The notes: generated from the letters alone by a model not told the origin. A stretch of 42,120 nt of DNA from Acephala macrosclerotiorum (GCA_014904845.1 MU119584.1:1-42120), one strand, 5' to 3'. Numbered from the stretch's first letter, positions 27,603 to 39,096 are shown. Numbers and translations are program-made.

Positions 27603-28879
27603 GAAGGATGATATCAGTCAATGCCACGTGACTAACGAACCCCTCAGGAGGTTCTGAGATGCACCGAGTCCCGGGCTCCCTTTCCAGGTGCATTCAGCAA
27701 CTTGTCTTCAGACCACTTACCCTTCATGATGTTGTCGGGAAACCCGACAGCTGATTCCCGGCAGTGCGCTTTGAAGTCGTTGGAGGAGAGGCGAGAAGTG
27801 AGGGGTCGTCTGCAGAGTGACTGGGCGCATATGCAAGATAAGGTAATCGCAACCAACTGCAGGCGTGGGATCGATTTAACACATGCTCTCCAACCATCCG
27901 GAATAATCCAATTCGTTGTTCCAAACTCCCTGCACCTTCTTGTCGCCGCATGTCATGCAAGGTGCGGCCATTGCTTCACTTGATTCTGTCAAAGTGCTGA
28001 GACACGGCGGAGAAAAGCCTCCCTCTCGAGAATCACTTCAATTGACGAATTGGCTGCTTCGGATTCACCCAGAAAAACGGGCTGATCTTCAACAGCACAA
28101 TACATATATACACGCTACCTTGCATACAGCGCCCGAGGTTAGAAGCGTCCGGCTATTGTGCTTCGGCAACGACCACATCAACCACCGCACAGTTGTGCAA
28201 CAATAGTTCACGTGGGCATATGAAAGCTTTTGTCTCCAAGAGCTGCTCTCCCAATTCTCTCTGCTTGAAAAATTCTTGCACGAGAACGAAACTACTTCCA
28301 AACACACAATTGGAGACACAGCTAGCTCACTTTCATCATCTACTCCAAAACACTGCTCTTCACATGCTGCATCTGACTCTTCACCCCCGCCACAAATTGG
28401 CAGCGGAAAGGAACTTGCTCGCCCGGTGACATGGTGACCTGCAGCTCGGCCTACTATACTCATTTTTACTTTATCCTCGCAGCACTCGCAAAATTCTTCT
28501 CATCAGTCGATGCACCTCGCGACTCTGTGGCGGCTTCAAAGTGGATCCCTCATCTTCTCAATTCTGCGTCTCGAGCTGCATACCATTGGGATTTGGTGAA
28601 GAATCGGCATTCCGGTTGAGTAGTGAACTGATGATTCTGCTGGGCATGCGAACGGACATTGTCCACTCAGGAGACAGGCACAGCGAGAGGACAAGAAGAG
28701 AGCCATGCGAAGTGGGATTGTAATCAAAAGTATCTTTGCGTGCCGAGTTGATAGGGTGAAGAAGTCCGGTATCGTTGTGGGAGTCGTTAAATATTAATAC
28801 TTGAGTCGAGGAGCCTCCCCTCGCTTGCTCTCAATCACATCATTCAGTGTAACAATTCGCCATCGCCAAAGTGTCTCAG
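27603..28879. other. Intergenic region upstream of the MFS gene
   Basis: About 1.3 kb of normal base composition. Several overlapping frames of 60-124 codons occur on both strands, but none resembles a known family, has a plausible intron structure or continues. It probably holds the promoter and 5' leader of the MFS transporter. No RNA gene was recognised. Confidence 0.4.
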
Positions 28880-31048
28880 ATGGCTGCTTACGACTCGTCA
28901 CGCACCACTCCCGATGCCCAAAACAGCCAAAACGAACTGGAGAATGACGAGAATACGCCCTTGTTAAGGAAAATAAATTCTAAATCGAATAATGACGAGA
29001 CGGTTGTGGAAAATGACGATGTAGAGGCTGCTCAATGCTTGTCACCCCTCCTCGACAAGCAGCCTCGAGTGGAAATTTCACGGAATATTGGCGGGGTAAT
29101 TTCGATTTTGCTCCTTGGTATGTAGAGGGCTCTTTTCCCAACGCTTTCTCTCTCCTTTTCTTCAGAAAACTCCCACGAAAACTCCTCAAGATGGCGAAAA
29201 TCCGCTCACCACGATCCCACAGGCGTCTTTGTCGCAAATGCAGACAGCTCTCTGGTTTTGGCGACCAGTGGTACCATCAGCAGCGAATTCCATGATCTTG
29301 GCGATGCAGGATGGCTGATTTCATCGTATACGCTGGCCATGTGCGCAGCTCAGTCATTAGTGAGTCTCTGGGAGCCACGGAGTTTGAAGAAACTACGATA
29401 CTAACAGACTTTCCCCTACAGTATGGCCAATTGAGCGATATTTATGGACGTAAGAATACGATCTTGATGTCGTACATGTTTTTTGCCGTGGGGTCCTTCA
29501 TATGGTGAGTCTTGCGGATCGTCCACCCCACCTCGATTCTCGAGGGATCAGATTTAAGGATTCTGGCTGATAATAGTAGCGGAGCTGGGCAATCACTTCC
29601 ACAGGTGATATTTGGGAGACTTGTAGCAGGTGTTGGAGGCGCAGGAATCAATTGTTTGGTTTCTATTGTCATCGCAGGTAAATGAAGAAACCTCGACAGC
29701 TCGCTTCACCTCCAATCAACAACTAATCTCAATTGATTCTAGACATGGTTCCAATCCGTGAAGTTGCGTCTTGGAGATCCTATGTCAACATCGCAGCAAC
29801 GACAGGAAGAAGTCTAGGAGGACCAATTGGCGGGTACCTGATCGATACCATCGGTTGGAGATGGTCATTCTTGGGACAGGCACCTCCAACAATTCTTGCT
29901 GCTGTTCTTGTAGCCTGGAAACTACAGCCATCATACTGCCAAGAAGACTCCAAAGGCCAATCGCAATGGTCGAAACTCCGGCGCATCGACTTCCTAGGGG
30001 CGACTCTCCTATCAGTCTCGATCGTCTGCGGTCTCCTCGTACTCGAACTTGGCGGAAAACGAATGCCTTTTACACATCCAACCATTCTGTCCCTCCTCGG
30101 ATCGTCGCTTGTCACCGGAAACCTCTTCCTCCTGGTGGAGGCTTTCTGGGCAAAGGAACCAATCTTTCCTCTCCGGTTGATGTTGAATCGTGATGTGGTC
30201 GCTTCCTACATCAACCTTGGTTTCCAGACTGGAGCTCAGATGGCTGTAAGTACTACTTGGCACAGACACCTGAGAGAGCATGAACTGACCAGTTCTGTAG
30301 ATGATGATGCTCGTACCCTTGTACTTCCAGATATCGGCACATGCTTCCATGACAAGTGCAGGCGCTCATTTGATGCCATCTGTCATCGGCAATGCGTTTG
30401 GCGGTCTCCTCGCGGGATACATCATCAGAAGGTTCGTGTATATGGTACCATAGTTGTGTAAAGAGCTAACAAGTACAACAGAACAGGAAGATACAAACTC
30501 GTCTCAATAATCGGAGCCATCTCCTCCTCCACCGCCTACTTCCTCATGATCGTCCGCTGGCACGGCCACACCTCGCTCCTCGAATCCCTCTACATCATAC
30601 CCGGTGGTTTCGGCAACGGCATAGCTCTCTCAAAATCTTTCATCAGTCTCACAGCTGGCGTTGAACCATGTCAAGTCGCCATTGCAAGTTCCGGATTATA
30701 CCTTAGCTCTAACATCGGTATGGTTCTTGGACTGAGTCTCGCGTCTGCCATTCTGCAGAGCACTTTGAGGAAGGAGTTAAGGATCCAACTGGAGGGGAGG
30801 AAGAATTTGCAAGAGGTGAGCTACAGCTCTGCTGAGTGACTAGTGGGATGAAAATGCTAACTTAGCGGGGGTAGATCATCGAAAAATCGCTGTCGGATAT
30901 CGAGTACGTTCGTTCGCTTCATGGCCGCCTTGGGCAGCTCGTTACAGCTGCTTACGTCCGATGCTTGACATACACTCACGGCGTCTCTCTTGTTGGATCG
31001 ATAGTCGCTCTTCTCGCAGCTCTCTCGGTGAAGGAGCATGTGCTGTAA
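28880..31048 (+). CDS. MFS transporter, Vba/Fnx (vacuolar amino acid) type
   Basis: Eight exons: 28880-29117, 29223-29359, 29422-29504, 29580-29677, 29743-30245, 30301-30431, 30482-30815 and 30875-31048. The phases join without a stop to give 565 residues, normal for 14-helix DHA2-like transporters. The start is the ATG at 28880; a frame reaching further has no ATG. Residues 127-136 (GQLSDIYGRK) are the loop 2-3 signature of the superfamily, and 207-216 (GRSLGGPIGG) with the following GWRWSF match the helix 5 antiporter-type motif. The region starting NADSSLVLATSGTISSEF resembles Vba/Fnx1-like proteins, known to move basic amino acids into the fungal vacuole. The hydrophilic N-terminus carries ENTPLL (E24, L28, L29), an acidic dileucine motif used for vacuolar sorting, which supports a vacuolar site. 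Introns are 50-105 bases. Drug export is the alternative role; the substrate cannot be told from sequence. Confidence 0.9.
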
Positions 31049-31231
31049 TTGAGGATTTCCGAGATAATGGGAGGGCTCCAAATCGCAGAGTCGGCAAGGA
31101 AGCAGCTGATGATATGTTGATAAAGGGAGAAAAAAAAATTCATATCTAATATACTTCCTCGCGACGCCATCGTGGAGAAGAATTGCCTCCGGTGACGAGT
31201 TCTGAATCCACAGACATCGGATCGATAGCTC

Positions 31232-31253
31232 TTTTTTTTTTTTTTTTTTTTTT
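31232..31253 (+). repeat. T22 homopolymer downstream of the MFS gene
   Basis: Twenty-two consecutive T bases about 180 bases after the MFS stop codon, in otherwise normal sequence. It may be a remnant of a retroposed poly(A) tail in reverse orientation or simple slippage; no target duplication was identified. Confidence 0.6.
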
Positions 31254-31473
31254 AGAGTGAATAGTGAGGTTTACAGCAATTTTGGAAAACGGGAAGTGAT
31301 TTAAATCGATGGTCGCTGGGAAGGCGATGAAATATGCTATAGATAGGAAGTTGAAGAGTGCTCAACGGGTGCTGAGCGAAGTCCAGCTTGACTTGATGGA
31401 GGTGTGAGCTGGCATATAGTAACATAATGACCTCACGATTCGAATGTTCACTGTGACAGCAAACAAGATACTG

Positions 31474-32018
31474 TTATTGCAGATCAAAATGCCCGCTTAA
31501 CCACTTTTTTAACAGGCCGCTCGACCCAACCAAATAATTGAATCGCAACGAATTTGATGGCTCAGATTCTCTTGTGCAGAAGTCGTAAGATCTTGACGGG
31601 AGATTAGGCAGATAAAAGTATTCGGCAACAGACAGTTTTTGGCTGGAATCAGAGAGGAAAGTAAAACCCTGGGTAGCTGAAACAAAGTTTTTCGGGGTGC
31701 CAAAGCAACGTATCTTAGCGAGCCATGGCTGTGTAACAGTACGGCCGTCGCTGAACTTCCAGGCAGCCAATCTCCAATTTGCAGCACTGTGAATACGTTG
31801 GCTAGCGAATCTATGAGATAGAAGCGTGGTGTTGAGAACTGACCACGGTCATAACTTGACTGACCTGCACATGTTCTTTGAAAGTCAATATAGTCGGCCC
31901 TCGGACCAGCTAGATAATTGACAAGTCCTAATCGAGAAGGCAGCTGGGAAGAACAGAAAACTCTCCACGTGATGGTTGTTATATTGGGCGGAGCCCTGTA
32001 AGATGCGATATTGCCCAC
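31474..32018 (-). pseudogene. Possible decayed F-box-like reading frame
   Basis: On the minus strand a frame from about 32018 encodes WRVFCSSQLPSRLGLVNYL and then ..DYIDFQRTCA. This has the spacing of an F-box: a leucine/proline start, hydrophobic middle, Asp, Phe, Cys. A second frame, from about 31859 to a stop at 31474, has an in-frame WRLAAWKF followed by PWL, phenylalanine-rich strands and LVGSSGLLKKW. That order recalls F-box proteins with a DUF295/KIB-type beta-propeller. A donor (GTCAGT) and an acceptor (..TTCACAG) lie between the two parts, but the phases do not match and there is no ATG at the 5' end. I read it as a truncated, frameshifted relic, or a coincidence. Family assignment is weak. 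Confidence 0.22.
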
Positions 32019-32459
32019 AGATCACGACTTCAAATGCCTGAGCAACTCAGCACATAAATGGCAGTCATGTTGCGCAATACGACCACCTTGCACTTCTGGG
32101 AGCACATGCTCCTACGTGCTTGGCCTGACACTGTCGCGAAATTGCGCCATGATTCGGTGCGAAAGAGGTAGGCAGTTTGGAGATTCCAATTCCATTACCT
32201 CCTAAACTTAGCAGACTTCTGCATGTTTAACAACGCGAAGCTTATGCTTGGACGAAGATCTTACGTTTTGACAGACTCGCAGCCTTGCTTGGACATTCGC
32301 TGGGCCTTCGGTACGGTTGACGTCGAGGGAATTCTGGACTATTGATCGATCATCTCGTGGTCGGGTCGACCTGCGAGGAAGACCAGCTTTATCGAACATC
32401 TTGAGACAGCCAGGACAAGAGAGTATACTCCAAGGGGAAAGGGGTGAGGTTGAATCGAA

Positions 32460-33791
32460 ATGGCAGAGATCTCAACCCCGCCCTCGATCCTTGAGGATCG
32501 AGCAACCTATTCTGATCAGAACAACTCCAATACCCACTACCAATGGTCACAGACGTCCTTCGAACACGGACAGACGCTTTTATCGAATCCTTTTGCGACA
32601 ATCTACAGCCACAATGTAGACCAGGAGGCATTGTCTCCTGCCACTACCACGGTAATGCCAGAGTTGACGGCGGAAACTGCGTTATCAAGAAGAGCCTCAG
32701 AAATATCGTACAGCAGCATCAATACACCGAACGCGAATCTGCAACGGGCTCATTCATTCTCTCAGCAATTCCAGATATATGGTGGTGGTGGGACAACTGG
32801 GCTTGGAAAAAAGGAAGGCCAAGAATGCGGGGGTATTGACATAAAGTCCGAGGTCATGCTGCCTCGTCTAGAGAGAAGCGTGTCAAACAGCTCGTTCGGA
32901 GGGGCATATGGAGGGGTTCAGAACGACGGCCCCTTCTGTGGCTCTAGTTTTCAACGAGACAGCAGACAAAGATTCCCTACCCTATCCTCAACGCCGGATG
33001 AAGGTTTTCTCAAGATGGAACAAACGGACGAACCAATCGAGTATCCTGCCCATTGGCCTCCTGATATCCTATCTGAGATCCACAAATCGCCCATCAACCG
33101 ACGAGATTCTGCCTTTTCAAGCGGGATGAGGAGAGACAGCATGCAGAAAGTCTCCACAGTTCCTTCAACCCCTAATGAACAGGTCGACTACTATACCAGC
33201 TGGGCAGTCGATTCATCATCAAGCATCAACCAATCTATGAGCCGACATGGTTCCGTTGGGAGTGTTCGTAACGCCGCGGCGTACCACAGCATTGTCCGAA
33301 GAGACAGTAGGCATCGAGTTCCTACCCTCTCTTCAACTTCCGATGAGGCCCTTCCGAAGATGGAACAACTCCCGGAATCGGTCGAGTACCAATCACCCTG
33401 GCCGCCTGGGTCTCCATCCGATGTCGATCGGTCAACTAGTCGTCGTATTTCTGTGGCTTCAACTCGACAAGTGAGCCCTATCTCCAATGAAACAAATGCA
33501 TCCGAGGCTCTTGCAAGTCCAGGCAATCTTTACGGTCCGTCGACGAAGTGTACGAATTGCGAGACGAAGACAACCCCGCTCTGGAGACGGACTCTGTCTG
33601 GTGCTCCTCTGTGTAATGCTTGTGGGTTGTATTTCAGGTTGCATGGAATCAACAGGCCGTTGTCTTTAAAGACGGATGTCATCAAGAAGAGGAATAGACT
33701 TTCGAGTACGAAGAGTTCGTCGACCGGTAGCGCGATTTCCCCGAGGAGAGCGGCGAAGAATTTGAGGTATGAGAATGCGCTTGAGAACTAG
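32460..33791 (+). CDS. GATA-type zinc finger transcription factor (AreA/NIT2-like)
   Basis: A single uninterrupted frame of 443 residues from ATG 32460. Residues 364-388 form a C-x2-C-x17-C-x2-C zinc finger (CTNC..CNAC) with the TTPLWRR core, followed by [15 protein letters not shown] at 399-413. That basic tail is the hallmark of the AreA/NIT2 nitrogen regulators and their close paralogues, so the protein should bind GATA sites in the nucleus. AreA orthologues are about twice this long, and their other conserved regions are not seen, so this is probably a paralogue. The N-terminal 360 residues are rich in Ser, Pro, Thr and Gln and look disordered. Three related blocks of about 55 residues lie at 164-222, 223-278 and 279-335, each starting with Q/R-RDS and T/V-L/P-SST. 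RRDS (214, 224, 280) and RRIS (328) match protein kinase A-type sites. The target genes are unknown. Confidence 0.9.
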   Translation: MAEISTPPSILEDRATYSDQNNSNTHYQWSQTSFEHGQTLLSNPFATIYSHNVDQEALSPATTTVMPELTAETALSRRASEISYSSINTPNANLQRAHSFSQQFQIYGGGGTTGLGKKEGQECGGIDIKSEVMLPRLERSVSNSSFGGAYGGVQNDGPFCGSSFQRDSRQRFPTLSSTPDEGFLKMEQTDEPIEYPAHWPPDILSEIHKSPINRRDSAFSSGMRRDSMQKVSTVPSTPNEQVDYYTSWAVDSSSSINQSMSRHGSVGSVRNAAAYHSIVRRDSRHRVPTLSSTSDEALPKMEQLPESVEYQSPWPPGSPSDVDRSTSRRISVASTRQVSPISNETNASEALASPGNLYGPSTKCTNCETKTTPLWRRTLSGAPLCNACGLYFRLHGINRPLSLKTDVIKKRNRLSSTKSSSTGSAISPRRAAKNLRYENALEN

Positions 33792-35061
33792 AATGGGATT
33801 GCAGCTTTGTGTTTCGACTTCGACCAAGTGCGGATGGACAATGGGCGGGGAGAAGGTGCACTACAGAGCTAGCATTGGGAATGGGATGTTAGGCATCATT
33901 GATCAAAGGTCTAATCCATGGGAGGAGTTTGGCCATGGGTTTGCGGACTCTTGCCATAGAGTAGGCGCTGGATATTCTCTCGTACCTGCTTGTGTTACAG
34001 GAAGTTCCCATTTGCTTCGGAGTTTTGGTGTTCCTACAGAAGGCATTGAATGTTTACAGGAGTTTAATCTAGGGGGAAGGAGGAAAGAAGGAAAGGAGGC
34101 GTGTTTTGCATAGAGTTATGCCAACATGTGCATAATATTTCGCGCTAGCTTTGCATAAATATCAATTCGCCTCGACGCCTTTCAAGAGCTTTCTCTCACG
34201 TCTTCATTCACATCAAACATCAATCAGACTTGACTTCTGCCTTGCCATTCTACCAACTCGGTCCTTTGATATTATTAAACAGGGCGATCGTGTCAACCTG
34301 ATGATTGATCAAGCTCTGGGTGGGGCAGCATCAACATTTCCTGATACGGCCAAGTGTACGAAATGACAACCAACATTCGGAATCTATCAAAGCTCCGTAT
34401 GTCCCGCCGGCCGCTGTGGGATATCGGTAATCGCTCAATCTCCGTGTATAAATTCCCGAACTCTCGCTTGGGCTTCAGGAGTTCGTCTGAAGATGCTGTA
34501 TTTCTGTCCAATGGAATTTCAAGCTGAACGAGGCCTCTTCCAACACCTCAAGTCTGTTTCTTCACGCAGGTCCCACCTCCCCCCGTATCTTGGTAATGAG
34601 GTCTTGCGCTGCCAGTCCGGTTATTGTACGTGCCGCAAGGGTTGTATTCTGCATTCAGTAGCGAGTGAGGCTGTGTACTGAGTCGCGATATCGATGCCTA
34701 CTTCGTCCTGATTGGCCCGAGCGGGTTGGCGTTCTCCCCTTTCTGATATCGTACGGAATCTATTCATGACTGAGCGCTTTCGTTGTTACAAGTTCCCATG
34801 CGAAGCAATTTCCTCGTGTGCTAAGCCTCGATGAATAAGCTGGCGCCTTGCGAGCGGACACGGAGTCTTGGAACGGAGTTTAGATTTGAATATTAGTACT
34901 CGCTTGTACCATTGTTTTTTAATCTCTTTGTATCGCTATCTGTACATAACTTTCACACTCTGAACTTCGGATTTAGATTCTCGAGTTTAAAATATCGTTT
35001 TCACGTCTCTAAATTCTCGAAGTTGCACACGCCCCTGATTCCCGATTTCGCGGCCTTCAAT
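33792..35061. other. Intergenic region between GATA and RTA1 genes
   Basis: About 1.27 kb of normal composition. The first part is presumably the 3' untranslated region of the GATA gene and the last part the promoter and leader of the RTA1-like gene. Frames of 60-114 codons occur in several registers but none is recognisable or spliced. I see no RNA gene and no repeat. Confidence 0.4.
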
Positions 35062-36254
35062 ATGGGTACCTGTACCGGTAAGTCCATCCGCTCAACAAGA
35101 AATCAAGTACGAGTCACTCATATCCATAGCGACCACTACACCCGACACCACATGGCAATTCTGTCCTTCCATAGCAGCATCGGACTTATTCATTTTCCTG
35201 TTTGGCATCACCACGCTCTTTCATATCTACCAAGGCATAAAGACTCGAAAATGGTACACGTTAGCAGTAATCATGGGAGCATTGTGGGAGACATTTGCCT
35301 TCGTCGGCCGGACGCTGTCAATCAACCAACCTGCATCGGAGGGACTGTACACTCTTTGGTTTGTTCTGATTCTTGTGGCACCTCTTTGGATCAATGGTAA
35401 GAATGTCACTCATTGGTGTGAATGAAATTGGTAGACTGACTGCAATCTTTTGTGCCTAGGCTTTGTCTACATGATCTTGGGACGCATGGTCTATAACTTC
35501 GCGCCATCGCAGACCGTCTTTCGAATTCCAGCTCGACGTCTCGGCGTATACTTCGTAACTTTGGACATTGTGTAGGTGTTACCTCGATTGAGTTGCAACA
35601 CCCCAACCAGCTAACTTAAACAGAGCTTTCTTGATACAGATGACAGGTGCTGTCAAGGCTGTCGGCAACAGGACAAATCCTTCTGCTGCTACCGACGCGC
35701 TGCATATATATTTGATTGGGGTAAGTTGTCAGCAAACAGAACATCGTAATCTACTGACATGTCCCAGTGTGGTGTCCAACAGATTTTCATCCTCGTGTTT
35801 TTCGCCCTTGCCTTTCAATTCAATCGCGAGCTACGAACACTATACCCATCCGAGAAGACAGCCAAAGCCACGAAAATGCTGTATATTATGTACACAGTGA
35901 TCTTGCTGATCACGGTAAGGACAATCTATCTCACAGTTTGCTATTCTAGAAATTTGTCACTAACTTATCTGACATCTATAGATTCGAGTTATCTTCCGAC
36001 TAATCGAGTACTCAAACGGCTTCAAGAGCACAATCTCGGATACGGAAGCATACATGTACTCCCTGGACTCGGTGCCTATGTTTGTGGCCCTTGTTCTTCT
36101 CAATATCGTGCATCCAGGAAACATCATGCCGGGCAAGGAGAGCGATCTGCCATCGAGGAAAGAGCGTAAGATGGCGAAAGGTGGCTACGCATCTGAGGAA
36201 GGTCTGGTCTCATCCGTAGGACTTGTGCCTGTGGAACCACAACCGATGGTCTGA
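35062..36254 (+). CDS. RTA1-like seven-helix membrane protein
   Basis: Six exons: 35062-35077, 35130-35396, 35460-35571, 35624-35720, 35768-35914 and 35982-36254. They give 303 residues, typical of the family. The first exon encodes only five residues plus one base, and the join reads MGTCTATTTPDTTWQFCPS. Family features follow in order: FIFLFGITTLFHIYQ, then GALWETFAFVGR, ILVAPLW, GFVYMILGR, VTLDIVAFLIQMTG, and near the C-terminus IRVIFRLIEYSNG followed by EAYMYSLDSVPM and HPG. These are the conserved helices and the Arg/Glu-containing loop of RTA1 proteins. Members confer resistance to 7-aminocholesterol (RTA1) or act in sphingoid base release (RSB1) in yeast, at the plasma membrane; the substrate here is not known. 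Introns are 47-67 bases and two carry CTAAC branch points. The C-terminal tail (about 50 residues) is charged and cytosolic-looking. Confidence 0.9.
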
Positions 36255-36750
36255 GTCGCATCGGAAAGGCATACTTCCCCGCCTGAACAGAAGACGTCGT
36301 CCATGTTCTCTCTTATAACACTTCCTTCCTTGACATCTATATCTGTCCTTCCTTGATCGGCACTTTCTTGCACTTGCTTTCAATTGGTCTTTCGTTTCTC
36401 ATTATTGGCGTTGTTAGGTTATCATGGGGTAGAGACTGAGTGCGGGGAATATGATGTACTATGGCGGGGTAATATGTACCCCTCATTGCGCATTTCCGAC
36501 ATCACTTTTCCATGCATTTATCATCTTCTAACCTTTCCGGTCAGCTTAAATTTCGTATACTCTTTCTAGAATGCGATTACCAACCTTCTGTGTTTTCGTG
36601 GCCAATCGGGACTCTGGTTGAACGTCCGAAAACGGCATCGTTCTGCGCTCTCCCATTTTCATTGGTTGGAACATCCTGGCACAGTAAGCTACAGGGTCTT
36701 CAGCAGAAGCTTGCATCGCCGATCTAGGGGTTATCAAACGCTGCTGATTT

Positions 36751-36758
36751 TATATAAA
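36751..36758 (+). promoter_or_regulatory. TATA box of the FAD oxidoreductase gene
   Basis: TATATAAA followed by A and G matches the TATA consensus and lies 71 bases before the ATG at 36822, a fitting distance for a short leader. A strong TATA box suggests an inducible gene. Confidence 0.5.
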
Positions 36759-36821
36759 AGGCTGATTCTATGAAGCGAAAATTATTCGCACTCCAATGTC
36801 ACGGTTGGAAATAGGTTGAAA

Positions 36822-38532
36822 ATGGAGATTCTCAACACACTAATGGCATGGGCCACAGGCACCATGACAGGATACGCCCTTTCGATGAGTAGTGATTACT
36901 CTTCCAGTGCTGGTATTCATGCAGAACTCAGTCCTCGACTTTCTCAAAATGCTTCAATCATTCTTCCCGGATCGTCGCAGTTCGTGAACGCCACACTGAG
37001 ATGGCAAGAATGGCGAGATCCAAACATCACTGTCGTCGTGGAAGTGGCTACGGAAAGTGATGTTCAAGAAACGGTACGTGCAAGATGCATTACCGAGACG
37101 AAAATAAGTTAACCTTAAGATAGATCAAATACGCTAACGCGCATGACATTGACTTCCTCGCCATGAGCGGAGGGCACGGCGCGATCTACAGCTTAGGAGA
37201 TATGCATCATGGAATCGAGATCTGGATGCACAAACTAAGCTCGATATCCATTTCCGCCTCTGGTGATACAGCAATAATCGGTGGGGGCGTTCTTCAAAAA
37301 GACCTTGTTGACTATCTTTGGGCTGCTGGTAAACAAGCAGGCGAGTCCCCCTTTCCCCAACAGAAACTCAACCTGACATGTATCTCAAGTTACGGGCACA
37401 TGTGAGTGCACCAGCATCCTCGGCCCCCTCCTCGGCGGAGGCCACGGTGTCTTGCAAGGTGAACATGGCCTCCTGATCGACAATCTCGTCTCCGCTCGTC
37501 TCATCCTCGCCAACGGTTCAGCTGTCACCGTTTCCTCCTCTTCTCATCCTGACCTGTTCTGGGCTTTGCGAGGAGCAGGTCATAATTTCGGGATCGTGAC
37601 AGAGATTGAGTATAAGATCTATGATGTTGAAGAGGGTGATAGTTGGATGTATGAAAGTTTCGTTTTCAAGGGGAGCCAGGTGGACGGGTTGTATGGACTG
37701 GAGAATGAGTTGGAGGCTGATGAGGTCAGGAGGAGCAGGGTGTTCATGTTTTCGTTTTGGGCTTGGAGCTTGGAGATTGATACCGATGGGGTAAGTACCG
37801 CGATTCGAAAAGTCAGTGCGTGGAATGAAACGCTGATGGAGTCATAGCCTGTGATATTCTTCTTCGTTCTCTACCATGGCACTGCATCTGATGCTGCTCC
37901 GTTCTTCAAGCACTTCGACAGCCTGATTCCGGCGATCCCGGTTCAGTCTGGAACGGTGACTCTTCCCGGAATCGCTAGTCTGACAGGAAATGGTTATGAT
38001 GGCCTAGCTTGTGGTCACGGAAGCGCCAGTTTGAGGTTTCCGATCGACGTCAAGAGTTACGATGTCCAAGCTCAGAGGGATGTCTATGAGAAGTTCAAAG
38101 AAGTGACTCTGCAAGAGCCGGCGTTGAGAGGGAGTTTCTTCTTATTTGAGGGGTACCCGGTCAAGGGTGTTCAAGATGTCCCTGTTGAGAGCACGGCATT
38201 TCCTCACAGGTTAGATAATTTGTTGATGTGAGTTCCCCCTATCTAAATTATTCGTGATAAGCTGCTGCCTCTGGGTCAGATCTCCGGTGATGGTCTACAC
38301 ACCTAACTCGACGCTCGACGCTATTGCCATCCAGGCAGGTAAAGACCTTCGGCAGATCCTACACAAAGCGACAGGGAGAGAGCACATGCACTCGTATGTC
38401 AACTACGCTCATGGTGATGAAAGTCTGCAGGAGATGTATGGCTTCGAAAGATGGAGATTGGAGAAATTGAGGGCGTTGAAGGGGCTGTGGGATCCAAAGG
38501 GCAAGTTTGGGTTTTATGCCCCTATTAAGTAG
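36822..38532 (+). CDS. FAD-linked oxidoreductase, berberine bridge enzyme type
   Basis: Five exons: 36822-37073, 37124-37328, 37390-37790, 37848-38227 and 38280-38532. They join in phase to 496 residues, normal for fungal members. The start is the ATG at 36822; the frame runs two codons further upstream without an ATG. Residues 63-160 form an FAD-binding PCMH fold: DPNITVVVEVATESDVQET, then LAMSGGHG with His102, then GTCECTSILGPLLGGGHG with Cys157 and Cys159. In berberine bridge enzyme the equivalent His and Cys both hold the flavin covalently, so bicovalent FAD is likely. The C-terminal part (YVNYAHGDES, RWRLEKLRALKGLWDPKGKFGF) is the BBE domain. A weakly hydrophobic N-terminus may be a secretion signal. 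These enzymes oxidise alcohols, sugars or secondary-metabolite intermediates with oxygen; the substrate cannot be named. No biosynthetic core gene is nearby. Confidence 0.9.
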
Positions 38533-38945
38533 GTCTGCATGGAGATCCTTCGCCACAATTACAGAGTTTGAGGTGGGTATACAGGGTGCTTGCTGATCTA
38601 AAGGACAGTGGGGTGCTCGAGTGGGATCAGACTTCAGGCTCGGCAGAGCTCACTTAGAAAGGGGGAATTGTCCGCCTCATCCCAACCTTAACACAACTAT
38701 GATTCATACCTCTCCTGTTATTTCCACCATATCTTAAGCCGGATTTATACCCTGTCTCAAGAGTCCGCTCCCTTGATTGTTATCTTTTCTCTTTAAGTAC
38801 GGCAAGGCCAGGACTTTCAAATACAGTAGTAAAGCAACTAACTTTAAAATTGCTTTAAACGTTTCAAATATTTTAAGTATCTCGGCAAGCTGTTAATACT
38901 TCTTATATACTTAGCGAAAGTCAAGCAGAGTTTGAAATAAAGTAT
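38533..38945. other. Intergenic region after the FAD oxidoreductase
   Basis: About 400 bases of normal composition that grade into A/T-rich sequence. Presumably 3' untranslated sequence of the oxidoreductase. No gene or repeat was recognised. Confidence 0.4.
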
Positions 38946-39019
38946 TTTTTTTATTAATTAATTAATTAAAATTTGATAAATAATAAAAATATTTTTTATT
39001 AAAAATAAATTATAAATTA

Positions 39020-39041
39020 ATATATATATATATATATATAT
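39020..39041. repeat. (AT)11 microsatellite
   Basis: An uninterrupted 22-base AT dinucleotide run inside the AT-rich patch, about 55 bases before the solo LTR. Confidence 0.8.
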
Positions 39042-39096
39042 TAATTAATTAATATTTATATATAATTCAAATTTCATTTTTTAATAATATTAATAT

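Noticed and set aside
27332..27604. Ninety-codon plus-strand frame across the boundary repeats
   Set aside because: Its Ala/Pro/Arg/Lys pattern is explained by the 12-base tandem repeats; no initiator ATG at the listed start, no family resemblance, and it overlaps a repeat element.
28089..28463. 124-codon minus-strand frame upstream of the MFS gene
   Set aside because: No recognisable domain, overlapped by several equally long frames on the other strand, and no supporting splice structure.
28880..38532. A secondary-metabolite gene cluster (transporter, regulator, membrane protein, FAD oxidoreductase)
   Set aside because: No polyketide synthase, peptide synthetase, terpene synthase or other core enzyme is present, the spacing is loose, and the regulator is a GATA factor rather than a cluster-type Zn2Cys6 protein.
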